Positions 1-10,794 of a stretch of 64,000 bases of DNA are shown in pieces. Source of the stretch: Voacanga thouarsii (lineage: Eukaryota > Streptophyta > Magnoliopsida > Gentianales > Apocynaceae); NCBI GenBank assembly GCA_026120185.1, contig JANUWF010001179.1:4279001-4343000 (forward strand), written 5' to 3'. A program made the translations under genes and the position numbers. The notes beneath the pieces are model-generated. The model ran no database searches. It had not been told where the DNA came from and worked only from the letters and a program-made list of their open reading frames with translations. Numbering within the stretch: the first letter of the stretch is position 1; each line of letters opens with the position of its first letter.

Positions 1-770
1 GAGATTGAATATCAATAGAACAATAAAAGTTCACTTATTTGAGCAGATGATCACTAAGGTACAAAATACAAACACTTTTACCTTTGACACAAAATGAATT
101 CACTTTGAAGCACTTGATAAAAGGAGATTTTTGTAAACTGATGAGTAATAGTATTTCTTAGAAGAATGTCACAAAAATTTTATATCTAATCTTGTTTAGA
201 GGCTATTTATAGAGTCAAAAAGTGAAGTGCCAACGGCTATAAAATGGCTATAATTTTTCTATTAAATTTATTCGTGTTTTGGACTCAAGTTTAGGACGAC
301 AATGCATCCAAAAAGTAAGTCTAAAATGGCACTTTTTCAGGCAGAAACATTTCAACACTATTTATAAGATTTTGAATGAATCTTTTAGATGTAGAAACAT
401 CCAAACTACTTAATCCAAAATTCTAAGATTTTCAAAATTTTGAAATCTTTTTCTTTGTGTGCTTCAAGATAAAAATCAATTGAATCAAAAGGTAAAGAGA
501 CATAGGAATTAATAGAAATACCTTAATAACACTTCCTAATCTAAAGTTCTTCTATAAGGACATCTTGGTATGCAACCCCATAGACTTTGAACTTCTTTTT
601 GATCTTCCATACTTGAATTCCATTACTAAAGAGTTGCTTAACAATCATATCTGAATGCCTTAGAAGAACAAATGTCAAACATGTCCTATCACATATAGAT
701 TACACAAGTTAGTTCACATCAATGTTTGTCATAAGTCAAAACATAGGAGAAATCCCTTACGACTAATAAT
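1..770 (-). repeat. SIRE-like copia LTR fragment
   Basis: Read on the minus strand, the segment opens near 760 with wording typical of SIRE/Maximus-type copia LTRs (a phrase around TTTTGACTTATGACAAACAT). It then reaches a promoter-like block, TTTTTGACTCTATAAATAGC, with its TATA box at about 203-211. A CCGTTGGCACTTCA motif lies just upstream of the TATA box, as in many copia U3 regions. The LTR runs off the left edge of the window, so its end and any internal region are not seen. There is no coding capacity. The family is an inference from remembered motif wording. Confidence 0.45.
203..211 (-). promoter_or_regulatory. TATA box of the SIRE-like LTR
   Basis: The minus strand reads CTATAAATAG here, in the U3/R position of the LTR fragment. 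The transcript would run leftwards out of the window. Confidence 0.4.
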
Positions 771-1599
771 ATGTATTCTGCCTTGACCGAAGCCATTCCC
801 CACCCCATTTTTCTTGTCTTTTCTTCACATTTTCTTTTTCTTTTTCTTTTTTCTTGCTAAATTCCTATTTTGTCATCTTCTTCTTTTTAGTCCTTTTTCT
901 TTTGAATTTCAGTCTTTTTCTTATTTTCTCCCCGTGAAGCACCGACCCCCCATACCTCTCCCTGTATTGTGTTTTATTTGTTTTTTTCTTCTTTTGTCTT
1001 TTTTTCTTCCATTTCTCTTTCTTCTTTGATTTTCCTTTCCTTATTCCTCCATACTATTTTCGTTTCTCTATTCTTCACCGTTTCCTTTCTTCATCTTTCT
1101 TCTTTGGTGAATGCTCTGATTCCTCTACAAATTATCTCCCAAAAATTTAAAATTTTAAAGCTCACAAGTTGGGGAACACATTGGTGCAAAACTCTCTTCA
1201 CATTACGGTAGATTTTATCTTCTTAAATTTCTTGGCATTTTTTAGGTTTATGTTTGAGGAAAAATTTATTGAACTTGGAAATATATTTGTTGAGTTTATT
1301 TAATGGTAGAAAAATGCATAGAATAAGTTGTTAGTCTTGTACTTACTTCTAAAGTTATCTATGTATTTTTCTAACATTTTTGCAAATATTGTAATTTTGG
1401 ATACTTGGTGCACATACTTGTGATATTTTGCTGTGTTGATTAAATTTGGTGGAATGGTAGTTTGATATTGTGCTTTTCCTATTTGAGTTGGACATTGTTA
1501 ATAGTATTTTGAGCATTGTTTTTCTTGAAGATTAATATTTTGGCAAAAATTTTAATTGAAAAGAAAACCATTTGCAAAGTATGTTTGTTTGAGTCAAAA
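771..1599 (+). other. Pyrimidine-rich spacer before the env-like region
   Basis: About 800-1110 is a long T/C-rich tract, followed by AT-rich sequence without a believable gene. The short open frames here (for example 814-1029 and 969-1211) read as strings of F, L and S from the tract and are not genes. Athila-type elements often have such a spacer between polymerase and the env-like frame. A tract of this kind could serve as a 3' splice signal for the env-like message, which is inference. Confidence 0.35.
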
Positions 1600-2960
1600 T
1601 GCCTAAAACAAAATAAAATTTTAAACCGCACAAACTCACTAAACCATCCTCATCTTTTGACCTATCTTTAGAGCTACATTGTTTTTATCCAAAGAATTTC
1701 ACTGATAAAAAATGTGAGGAATAGTATGATGCTAGGGCCTTAAATAGGATCATTATTGAAAAATAATCAAAGCCTTCCCTTGATCGATCTTTGAATATAA
1801 CTGAGATACTTGGAAAGATTGGTTGGGGGCCCAATTTTAGGATTGAGACGTGACTTTTGTCCTGCCCTTGTGAAAGAATTTTATACAAATATTAAAAGCA
1901 AAAGGAAAGGACATTTGAAACAATTGAAACATTTGTAAAGGGTACCTCCATAATTTTGACTAAGGCTCAATTAGCTGCCATTTTAAGAGTTAATGGTAGT
2001 GACCCTTGGATAGAAATTGACTACCACAATAAGATGATCTCTTCTAAGCCAACTTGAAATTTTAATGTTGCTTTTTGCCAGTTAGGTTTGGAACCAAAAG
2101 TATCTACACATGATTCTTCCTTTCTCCCTAGTAATGATTTTGCTCCTCAATAGAGGGTTATTTTATATCTCTTGTGTTTCAATGTTTGCCCTTGATCGAT
2201 TAGTTTGAATGAAGTTAGAATCATTGATGTTTATATACTCTCTAAAATGCTTCGTGGATAACTCATTCCCCTTACCCCTTTGTTATTAACATCTATGCGC
2301 GAGGTGGCGGTTATGGCCTAGCTACCAAAACATTTGTTCTTCTCTTAGTGATTTCACAGGTTTTGGATGCTTTTGATGTATCTATGGAGAATGAACTTAT
2401 GGAACCCACTACATCTCGCAATGTGGTCACTGAGCAAGTATTAACTTATTGTGGCTATAAGTTTAATGTTACAACATCTATGTGGTCAAGGCCAAGGGAG
2501 GTTCCCCAAATTAGCATTTTTGAACTTCAAGTTGAGCAAGAAAAGGAACCTTCCTAACCACAAAGGCATTCTGGGCAACCATTAAGTGTCAGTGATAATA
2601 TTATGGCTAACATTCATACATCTTTAGAGCATTTAAGGGACGAAATGGCTGGAATGAGGGTAGACATAGCTTATATGAGGGTAAGGCATGATCAAAGGTT
2701 TGATAGGATTGAGCATACTCAGCAATGCCATGATGATATTTTGTGCAATCTAAAGGCTCAATTAAGATATTTAAGGGGATTATTGGCGACATTATTGGGA
2801 GAGATAAGGAGTACCACATGGTCTATTTGGAGGTTGTGGTGGCCCATTTGGTGGTCCATTTGGAGGATAATTTAGAGGCCCGTCTGGAAGCTCTACTTGA
2901 GGGGGTTCTTAAGTGCTTTGAGTTTCTATTTCTTTGATTTTAGTGTGCTTTAATTTTTTT
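1600..2960 (+). pseudogene. Athila env-like / 'putative plant transposon protein' region, broken
   Basis: The plus strand keeps protein-like segments in shifting frames. About 1940-2030 reads through KGTSIILTKAQLAAILRVNG, followed by an acidic tryptophan-containing stretch. This is the typical core of the domain named putative plant transposon protein, found downstream of polymerase in Athila-type elements. Two longer open pieces remain at 2348-2557 and 2603-2875. The latter (MANIHTSLEHLRDEMAGMRV...) looks like the coiled-coil, glutamine/histidine-rich tail of the same protein. Stops and frameshifts occur throughout, so no product is expected. Its role in such elements is unproven; an envelope-like function has been proposed for the family. 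The assignment rests on motif memory. Confidence 0.5.
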
Positions 2961-3342
2961 TCTTTCAATTCCTTTTTATACTTTTCCTTGGTGTGTTTGT
3001 TTTTCTTTTTGTAGGTTTTTTAACTCCTATATTGATGACACTACTTCTTTCGACTTTTGAAGAAGAACTTCTCTTTTTTTAGAGCTAATCTACCTTAGAG
3101 AGTATTATTTTTTTTCCTCTTTACATTTTTGGTCCCTTGGTTGTGCTTTATTGTGTTATTTTAGACCATTGAGGACAATGTTTAATTAAGTGTGGGGAAT
3201 GGATTTAATACTTTCTCAAGTGCATCTTTTTGAGATTCAATGGATTTTCTTAAGACTCTGGGAAAATTTTTAAAAATTGGTATGAAATTATTTTGCCTAT
3301 GATAAGGGTATGATTTTTTTTTTCCTCTTTGAAAATGGATTT

Positions 3343-6300
3343 TGTTGGGAAATATGCCCTCTTAGACTAGGTTTCTGATATGAATATCGAATATTTTAAT
3401 AAAAAAATTTATTTTCAGAAATTGTTTGTCAATTTATATTTTATTTATGCACAATTACATTTGGAAAAGACCCATTATGTTTAAGTAAGTGGTCCATGTG
3501 AATGGAAGTCTTTCACAGTAAGGCATGGATCACGGGTTACTTAACACATAAACATTCGTTCTTAACCGATTGATGAGAATTGAAATCTCATCATGTCTAG
3601 GTTATTATGTTGTGAATTCCAAATGGAGAATGACTTACCTTTAACTAGTGAGTAGTCCACTCACTCCATGATATAAGCGTATTTCGAATACGTAGAACAG
3701 GACCTGTAGTAGTCGTTTCTAAAAATACTATACGGTAGAAACCTAGACTACTACCGCTACAACGTGGACTAGTACTCTACGACTTGAGCATGAGCTGGTG
3801 GTCTAACGAAGTTGGAAACATATACTTTGATATGCTATAGTTGAGGTTCTATCGTAGGGCCAATATACTTGCATGTTGGGTATGTGTGACTAGTTAGTTA
3901 AGACAGACTTGTACAAGATAATTTCTATACTATATCGCCCCTTGTGGTTGTCTGAATGATCTAAATATCCAGGGCCCTGGGAAACATGACTTGGATGTTT
4001 GCTTTAGGATAGCTCCCTTGAAAAGTGAAAATAATGCAGGAAGTCGTGGTCATTGGACTAAAAGCCTAAGGATGGTAGATGTTATTTAGAGAGGTGTTAG
4101 TACACTTCTTCCTCTCTAAATGTACGACGATGTATAGAGGGGTATTTTAGTCATTACACCTGTAGGTCGGAGACTTTGCTAACGCAACATTGTCCTTGGG
4201 GTCAATATTTTCTTATGCTGATATTAGAAAATATTTAAAATGTAAAATACAGTTATTTATATGGCAAGGATATTTTGGTCATTTTAGTAGCCAAGGCGGT
4301 ATGTCTTTTGGTCCCCGGTATAGACCATGAGTCCTATTTAAATACGGGTTAAAGAATTGATCTTAAATTAAATAAAATTTATTTTATTTAAGTAGACTGA
4401 TTTAATTATTTGGCTAGAATAAAATAAAGGTAATGGGGAATGGCTTACCTTTAGCCAGTGAGTAGTCTACTCACTTCATGACATAAGCGTATTTCGAATA
4501 CGTAGAACATGACCTATAGTAATGGTTTCTAAAAATACTATATGGTAGAAACACAGACTACTACTGCTACAGCGTGGACTAGTACTCTACGACTTGAGCA
4601 TGAATTGGTGGTCTAACGAAGTTGGAAACATATACTTTGATATGCTATAGTTGAGGTTCTATCGTAGGGCCAATATACTTGCATGTTGGGTATGTGTGAC
4701 TAGTTAGTTAAGACAGACTTGTACAAGATAGTTTCTATACTATATCGCCCCTTGTGGTTGTCTGACTAATCTGAATATCCAGGGCCCTAGGAAACATGAC
4801 TTAGATGTTTGCTTTAGGATAGCTCACTTGAAAAGCGAAAACAATGCAAGGAGTCGTGGATCATTGGACTAGAAGCCCAAGGATGGTAGATGTCATTTAG
4901 AGAGGTGTTAGTACACTTCTTCCTTTCTAAATGTACGACGATGTATAGAGGGTTATTTTAGTCATTACACCTGTAGGTCGGAGACTTTGCTAACGCAGCA
5001 TTGTCCTTGGGGTCAATATTTCCTTATGCTGATATTAGAAAATATTTAAAATGTAAAATACAGCTATTTCTATGGCAAGGGTATTTTAGTTATTTTAGTA
5101 GCCAATGCGGTGTGTCTTTTGGTCCCCAGTATAGACCGTGAGTCCTAATTAAATACGGGCGAAGGAATTGATCTTAAATTAAATGGAATTTATTTTATTT
5201 AAGTAGCCTGATTTAATTATTTGGCTAGAATAAAATAAAGGTAATGGGGAATGGCTTACCTTTAGCCAGTGAGTAGTCTACTCATTTCATGACATAAGCG
5301 TATTTCGAATACGTAGAACAGGACCTATAGTAATGGTTTCTAAAAATACTATATAGTAGAAACATAGACTACTACCGCTACAGCGTGGACTAGTACTCTA
5401 CGACTTGAGCATGAATTGGTGGTCTAACGAAGTTAGAAACATATACTTTGATATGCTATAGTTGAGGTTCTATCGTAGGGCCAATATACTTGCATGTTGG
5501 GTATGTGTGACTAGTTAGTTAAGACAGACTTGTACAAGATAGTTTCTATACTATATCGCCCCTTGTGGTTGTCTGAATGATCTAAATATCCAGGGCCCTA
5601 GGAAACATGACTTGGATGTTTGCTTTAGGGTAGCACCATTGAAAGGCGAAAACAATGCATGGAGTCGTGGATCATTGGACTAGAAGCCTAATGATGGTAG
5701 ATGTCATTTAGAGAGGTGTTAGTACACTTCTTCCTCTCTAAATGTACGGCGATGTATAGAGGGGTATTTTAGTCATTACACCTGTAGGTCGGAGACTTTG
5801 CTAATGCAGCATTGTCCTTGGGGTCAATATTTCTTTATGTTGATATTAGAAAATATTTAAAATGCAAAATACAACTATTTATATGGCAAGGGTATTTTGG
5901 TCATTTTAGTAGCCAAGGTGGTGTGTCTTTTGGTCCCCAGTTTAGACCATAAGTCCTAATTAAATACGGGCTAAAGAATTGATCTTAAATTAAATAAAAT
6001 TTATTTTATTTAAGTAGCCTGATTTAATTATTGGGCTAGAATAAAATAAAGGTCCATGGAGAGAGAGAATTAATTAAATTAGTTTGGTGGGTTAATTAAT
6101 TATTCAGGGTTTTGACCCAGTTTAAATAATTAGGGATTAACCTGGGACTAAACTAATATAGATTTGTTAATTGGACTAGTTTATTTGGACTAAAAAAATT
6201 AATTATTTGTTGGGCTATTAAGTTGGTTCTAATTAAAATAATTAATTTAGTCCAAAGTGTTAAACTAAGAGTCCAATGGTCTAGTCCAGTTTAACCTAGG

Positions 6301-6744
6301 GTTTTATTGAAGTTAAATAGGAGGATTGGAAATTATCGTTGTTTTGACAGACTCTTCTCTGTGGAAAAAGAAACACACGCCTTTCTCTCTCTCTCTCTCT
6401 TTAGAAAATATTCTTTAGTTCTGTAGTTGTTCACCAAACGGAATTAGGCAGGCCATATACTGAAAGATCAAGAGTTTAGTGTTCACCTATATGCAAAGAC
6501 GGAGTAGGAGGCTTGCAAGAATCTCACCAAAGGCTTCCACCAGTACACCTACCCCGGTTGCATACACTCTGGTCCAGCCAATTCTTAGAATGAGGAAAAG
6601 AGATAAGAAATTTTTAACCTCGGAGTCCCACCAGAGCCTAACCGATGTCGGCCCTGGATGGAAATTCCTTTGTTCTTGGTTTTTCCAGTTTTTTTTTTTT
6701 TTGCTTTCGCTTCTACTGCGTGCTCTGTGTTTTTCCTTTTTTCA
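3343..6744 (+). mobile_element. Angela/BARE-like copia LTR, apparently solo, enlarged by internal triplication
   Basis: The LTR starts TGTTGGGAAATATGCCCTC, the usual opening of Angela/BARE-type copia LTRs, and probably ends in ...TTTTTTCA at 6744 after the U5-like phrase CTACTGCGTGCTCTGTG. No primer site follows and no polypurine tract precedes, and Athila sequence lies on both sides, so it looks like a solo LTR. I could not find a clean 5-bp target duplication (GATTT on the left, TGCCT on the right), so the right end is uncertain. A diverged relative is the LTR at 10795-12207. Most of its length (3623-6055) is the tandem triplication listed separately. A short CT run lies at about 6382-6400. 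Confidence 0.6.
3623..6055 (+). repeat. Three tandem copies of an ~810-bp block inside a copia LTR
   Basis: The copies start at 3623, 4433 and 5244 and the last ends at about 6055, so the spacings are 810, 811 and 812 bp. Each copy carries the same landmarks in order: GTGAGTAGTC near its start, GACTTGAGCATGA, CTATCGTAGGGCCAATATAC, GACTAGTTAGTTAAGACAGA and GGCTAGAATAAAATAAAGG at its end. The 5' and 3' outer borders share ATGGAGA (3623-3629 and 6056-6062). Both inner junctions read ATGGGGA (4433-4439 and 5244-5250). The related LTR at 10795-12207 has only one copy (about 11055-11866). Confidence 0.92.
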
Positions 6745-7657
6745 TGCCTTCAAATTTGTCATTCAAATTGGTTGGATTTTATTGGGTAAAATTATTTATT
6801 AAGTTGAATATGTTAAGTCTTGGCAATTTAGATTAATCTTGATTATATTTTAGTATTTAAATTTTACTTTACTCTTCTTGTTTAGATATGGATGATATGA
6901 TGAAATATGAAAAACGTTGTTGATTAATTCTTAATTCATGGTTTTCTAAATTTATTTAGTTTGAAGTTATGAATAAGGAATTTAAGAAACCGAGAAAACA
7001 AATTTGAGTAGAAAAAAATCATTCTTTGGAGATATTGAAAAATGACGAAGAAAAAATGCCCTTATTTTAATTTGAAAAACCTTTTGCTGAAAAGGGGTTA
7101 ATATGGAGAGAAGTAGTAAGTATTGTTTGGTGCACTCTCTTGAAGCTATCTTGAAGGCAAGAAGGTAAGAAAAGAAAGAAAAAAATGCTGAAAAAAATGA
7201 CAAAAATAGGGCCAATATGATTAGTGAAGAGAAATCTACTTTCTTTAGACTAAATTCCTAAGTCATCTTGAAAAAATGGGTGTGAAAAAAAAAATGAGTG
7301 TCTCTTTATTCACTACTTAGAGTTGTGTAAATTGGTTTCTATAAATCTTGAATTGGTTAGATGGCCTGACTTGTATGATTTGTGTTATCTATATCTTGTC
7401 TTGAAAGGTAAAATAATTATCTTAGACTAAAATGTAAGCTTGTTTAACTTAATTTTGAGAGTCTTGACATGTTTGATTTAATGCATGAGTTTACAAAGAT
7501 TTTTAAAGGGTTGAATGAATGGAAAAATTTATATCTAATGTTGGAAAAGAAATTATGACTTTGTTATGGACGAATTTGAGAAGAGCTAATTTGTTTTGTG
7601 TGATTTATCTTAAGTACTTTACTTGGGGACAAGCAAATATTCAAGTGTGGGGGAATA
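6745..7657 (+). other. Athila-1 3' non-coding region and polypurine tract
   Basis: This is AT-rich sequence between the inserted copia LTR and the Athila 3' LTR. It has no credible gene; the open frame at 6982-7215 on the minus strand is low-complexity. It ends in a purine-rich tract, AAGTGTGGGGGAA (7643-7655), directly before the LTR, in the place where plus-strand DNA synthesis would be primed. Confidence 0.5.
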
Positions 7658-8710
7658 TGCTAGGGCCTAAATTTACATATATTTTCCTAGTTATTTGAGA
7701 ATATTTTGTAATACTTTTGATATAATAACTAGTCATATTCCTTCCTATTTGATATTTCACTTATAGAAATGTTTTTCAGTGATTTTATGCGAAAATAGGT
7801 GAATTTGGAGTTAATTGAAGAAATTCCAGTGAAGACCTGACACTAGGCCAAGCAGACTGACCCAACGCCGGGCTAAGTCTGGAGAAAGAATGAAAAACAG
7901 AGGAAAATTGGCTAGAAAATAGAGAAAACCAAAATTGGCCTGATTGAGTGAAATATATATATATATATATATATATAATGCATGCATTGGGAGGATGTAT
8001 AACTTTCGTGGGAGGCTCCAAGGAAGCCCCGGCTAGCAAAAGAGAAGAGAAAGAATGTCGGCGCTGATGACTAGTTTTCAAGAAGAAAGGAAGGAAAAAA
8101 GTTGCAACTCGGGCCCAGCGGCTTCTTTGAGAAAATGAGCTCAGTGGCTCAGCAAGGAAGACGACTCGGTAGCTCGGCAAGGAAAAAGGACTTGACTTTA
8201 TAGCTCGATCGACTAGCAGCTTGGTTGAAGGAAGAAATGAAATAAATTAATGTCTTCAATGGCTTCTTAGTTTCATTCACGGCTTGGACTCTACATTGTG
8301 GCTCAGCCAGTTGACTCAGTGGCTCAATAAAATAAAAGGAAAGGAAGATGTGGCTCAGATGGTCTTCAGCTCAAGCTCACTAAATTAAAGTTGGTGGACC
8401 TCTGTATATTTCAAGAATCCTGTTAGGAAATTCCTTCTTTGGTATTTTAGATCTTTAGAAAATTTGTGTGCTTATATGTAGGATTATTCACGTAGGAAAA
8501 AAGGGTGCACACATAGAGACTTAGAAAAATTTAGAGTGCACTCATGTAATATTTTTTGGAGAAATTAATTACTCAATGAGCATTGATTAATATTTTAATT
8601 TGGGGATAATTACTTAAGGAGTATACTTGCTCATATGTGTAATTTAGGGATTAATATTTTAATTAAAACTTGGTCAGGGATGGATTGAAATTGTATAATT
8701 TTTCTACATC
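7658..8710 (+). repeat. Athila-1 3' LTR
   Basis: The LTR opens TGCTAGGGCCTAAATTT after a polypurine tract. It shares ordered blocks with the Athila-2 5' LTR: TTTCCTAGTTATTTGAGA against TTTTCTTAGTTATTTGAGA, the stretch ending in GTTTGATATTT, and near the end ACTTGCTCATATGTGTAATTT (8627-8647 and 47162-47182). It contains an (AT)n run at 7952-7977 and a region at 8110-8350 with repeated TGGCTCAG/AGCTCGG words. The right border is approximate because homology fades near 8710. The open frame at 7785-8180 (-) has no recognisable domain and lies across the (AT)n run, so it is not called. Confidence 0.6.
7952..7977. repeat. (AT)n microsatellite
   Basis: An uninterrupted AT dinucleotide run inside the Athila-1 LTR. 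Confidence 0.95.
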
Positions 8711-9060
8711 TAAAATATACACATAACTTTCTCAATTTTCTTAATTTGCAATCAAAATTCCAATTACGGTTAAAATTATGACAATACCTCTGAAAACTTA
8801 CTTTATACCAAAACGTCCATCTCATTACCCTGATCAACTTTTGTTCTGAGCTTACACCCAAATTCTGGCTCTATACAAGTAGCCATTATTTGAAGTACAA
8901 AAGTACGAGTAGAACAATCTCAAAATTCCAGCGATGTCCCTAAATATTTTTATTGCTCCAAATGTTCATCTTGTTATACTGATCATTTCTTGTTCTGGTC
9001 ATTTATACATATTCCTATTCTATATAAAGTAATCATCAGTAAAAGTTTACAAGGGAGGGA
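8711..9060. other. Unassigned AT-rich spacer
   Basis: No gene is seen. The segment ends AAGGGAGGGATGTTACA (about 9050-9066), which resembles the polypurine tract and LTR start of a gypsy element, but no LTR follows; the next sequence reads as copia reverse transcriptase. It may be a remnant of another element. Confidence 0.3.
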
Positions 9061-9330
9061 TGTTACAGAAGCAATAAAAGTCGAGATTGAGTCAATGTAC
9101 TTTAATCAGGTCTGAAATCTTATAGTTTCACCCAAAAGGATAAAATCTATTGGGTGCAAGTTGATATACAAGAGAAAGAGATAAGCAGATAGGAAAGTAG
9201 AAACCTTCAAAACTCAATTGGTGGCAAAAAGTTATACTTAAAAAGAGAGGATTGATTATAAGATTTTTTTTCCCCATTAGGCATGCTTAAGTCCATTCGT
9301 ATTTTTCTTGCCATCGTATGTCGTTATGAT

Positions 9331-9580
9331 TATGAGATATGTCAAATGGATGTCAAGAAAATCTTCTTATGTGGCCATTTTAGTGAAAACATCTATATGT
9401 CTCAGCTGGAAAGGATTTATTGCTAAAGGATAAGAGCGTATGATTTGAAAGTTATTATGATTACAAGATATGTCAAATGGAAGCCAAGACAACCTTCTTA
9501 AGTGGTCATCTTAGTAAAAGCATCTATATGTCCTAGCCAGAAAGGGTTTATTGCTAAAGCATAAAAGCATATGATTTCCA
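9331..9580 (+). repeat. Direct tandem duplication (~123 bp) inside copia RT
   Basis: A segment beginning GTTATGATTATGAGATATGT (about 9331) is repeated from about 9451 as GTTATTATGATTACAAGATA. Both copies continue through TCAAATGGA, ACATCTATATGTC and TTTATTGCTAAAG. The copies differ at many positions, so the duplication is not recent. Confidence 0.8.
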
Positions 9581-9811
9581 AGCTTAAGAAATCTATTTAT
9601 GGATTTAAGCAAATATCAAGAGCATGAAACATTCATTTTGACGAGATTATAAATTCTTATGGGTTCATTCAAAACTAGAAGGCATAAATGTGATAAACAA
9701 CTTGTGTACAGAAAACTAAAAGGCATAAATGTTATTTTTTTAATATTATATGTGGATGATATTATATTCATTGGTAATAATGTAAGGACATTTTCATAAA
9801 CAAAAGTTAGC

Positions 9812-9902
9812 TTAGTATGAAATATTTGGGAGAAACTAGTTACATTTTCAATTAGTTTAGTATGAAATATTTGGGAGAAACTAGTTACATTTTAGAATTA
9901 AG
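9812..9902 (+). repeat. 45-bp direct duplication inside copia RT
   Basis: TATGAAATATTTGGGAGAAA begins at 9816 and again at 9861, and both copies continue ...CTAGTTACATTTT without change. This block encodes the conserved MKYLGE segment after the YVDD motif. Confidence 0.9.
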
Positions 9903-10775
9903 CTTTTAAGAAATAGAAAGCAGATGGTATTAGAATTAGTCCACACTATATATATTAACAAAATATTTGGCAGGTTCAACATAGACCTATGTAAAGGGCC
10001 TCAAATCCCTTATAGGCATAGGTTGTCTCTTTCTTCTAAAAAATGTCCTAAGATACAGGAAGAGAAAGACAACATAAGTAAGATTCCTTACGCTTCAGCT
10101 ATGGAAAGTTTCATGCATGTCATGCTTGTACTGGACTAGATATCTACTTTGATGTGGGCTTAATTAGAAAATATCAGCCAAACTCAGGGGAGATTCATTA
10201 GCAAATTGTAAAGTATATACTTAAGTTCCTCAAGAGAATAAGGGATTATATGCTAGTTTACAAAGTCGATGACTTGATTCCAATAGGAAACATAGACTTA
10301 GACTTTTAGGCAAGTAGGGATAAAAGAAAATCTACTAATGAATATGTCTTTACCTTATTTAGAGGGGCTATTTCATGGAAAATTAGCAAGCAATCTTGTA
10401 TTACCGATTCCATCTTGGAAGCTAAGTATATGGCAGTTTCAGAGACATCTAAGAAAGCAATTTGGCTCTGAAAATTCTTTTTAGAACTTAGAATTATGCC
10501 ACAGATGGACAAATCCCTTGTACTTTATTGTGACAACTTAGGAGTCGTTTCATAGTCAAAAGAATCAAGGAATTATAAGAAGGGGAAATACATTAAGAGG
10601 AAGTACCACCTGATCCGGAAATTTATTTGAAGTTGAAAAATCATGGTAGAACAAATAGCCTTAGAGAACAATCTAACATATCCATTCATTAAGTTTTTTG
10701 TAGAAATGGTCTTTAGAAGACACTTGGATGCCATAGGGATCAGTGCTTATGAGCTTACATAATCTTAGAGTGCAA

Positions 10776-10794
10776 GTAGGAGATTGTAAGAATG
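10776..10794 (+). other. Copia-1 polypurine tract
   Basis: The sequence GAGTGCAAGTAGGAGAT sits directly before the LTR start TGTAAGAATG. This is the standard place and near-standard wording for a copia plus-strand primer. Confidence 0.7.

Larger units (their letters stand above)
771..8710 (+). mobile_element. Athila-1: 3' half of an Athila-type gypsy element
   Basis: Three marks support an Athila-type element on the plus strand. There is an env-like coding block (about 1600-2960). There are long non-coding tails with the phrase GAGGACAATGTTTAATTAAG followed by TGTGGGG (about 3171-3196), and again AAGTGTGGGGGAA just before an LTR (7643-7655). The LTR that follows matches the LTR of Athila-2 (45854-47262) in many blocks. 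The element is split by a copia LTR at 3343-6744. No gag, protease or polymerase is present on its left, where it abuts the SIRE-like LTR, so only the 3' half survives. Confidence 0.6.
9061..10740 (+). pseudogene. Copia reverse transcriptase / RNase H, degenerate
   Basis: Reverse transcriptase would copy element RNA and RNase H would remove the RNA strand. Motifs appear in the family order. At about 9070-9180 is the block matching the copia KSEIESMY...IKPIGCK wording. At about 9330-9400 is DYEICQMDVKKIFLCG. At about 9575-9640 is KKSIYGFKQISR. The catalytic motif LYVDDIIFIG is intact at about 9741-9770. At about 9815-9890 is MKYLGETSY. RNase H wording near 10370-10440 includes AKYMAVSETSKKAIW. 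Many stops and frameshifts interrupt it. Two direct internal duplications (9331-9580 and 9812-9900) further break the enzyme. The short open frames at 9924-10139 and 10306-10512 are parts or shadows of this region. Confidence 0.75.

Noticed and set aside
814..1211. Overlapping open frames rich in F, L and S
   Set aside because: They translate a pyrimidine-rich tract, with no domain or codon structure of a gene.
2607..2819. Minus-strand open frame
   Set aside because: Antisense shadow of the env-like region.
3623..6055. Regular long repeats considered as satellite DNA or a CRISPR-like array
   Set aside because: Only three 810-bp copies, bounded inside one LTR; no short spaced repeats with unique spacers.
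6479..6836. Two open frames across the end of the copia LTR
   Set aside because: They straddle the LTR border and a poly(T) run; no conserved domain is seen.
7785..8180. 131-residue minus-strand open frame
   Set aside because: It lies in an Athila LTR, includes a translated (AT)n run (alternating I and Y), and the other LTR does not conserve it.
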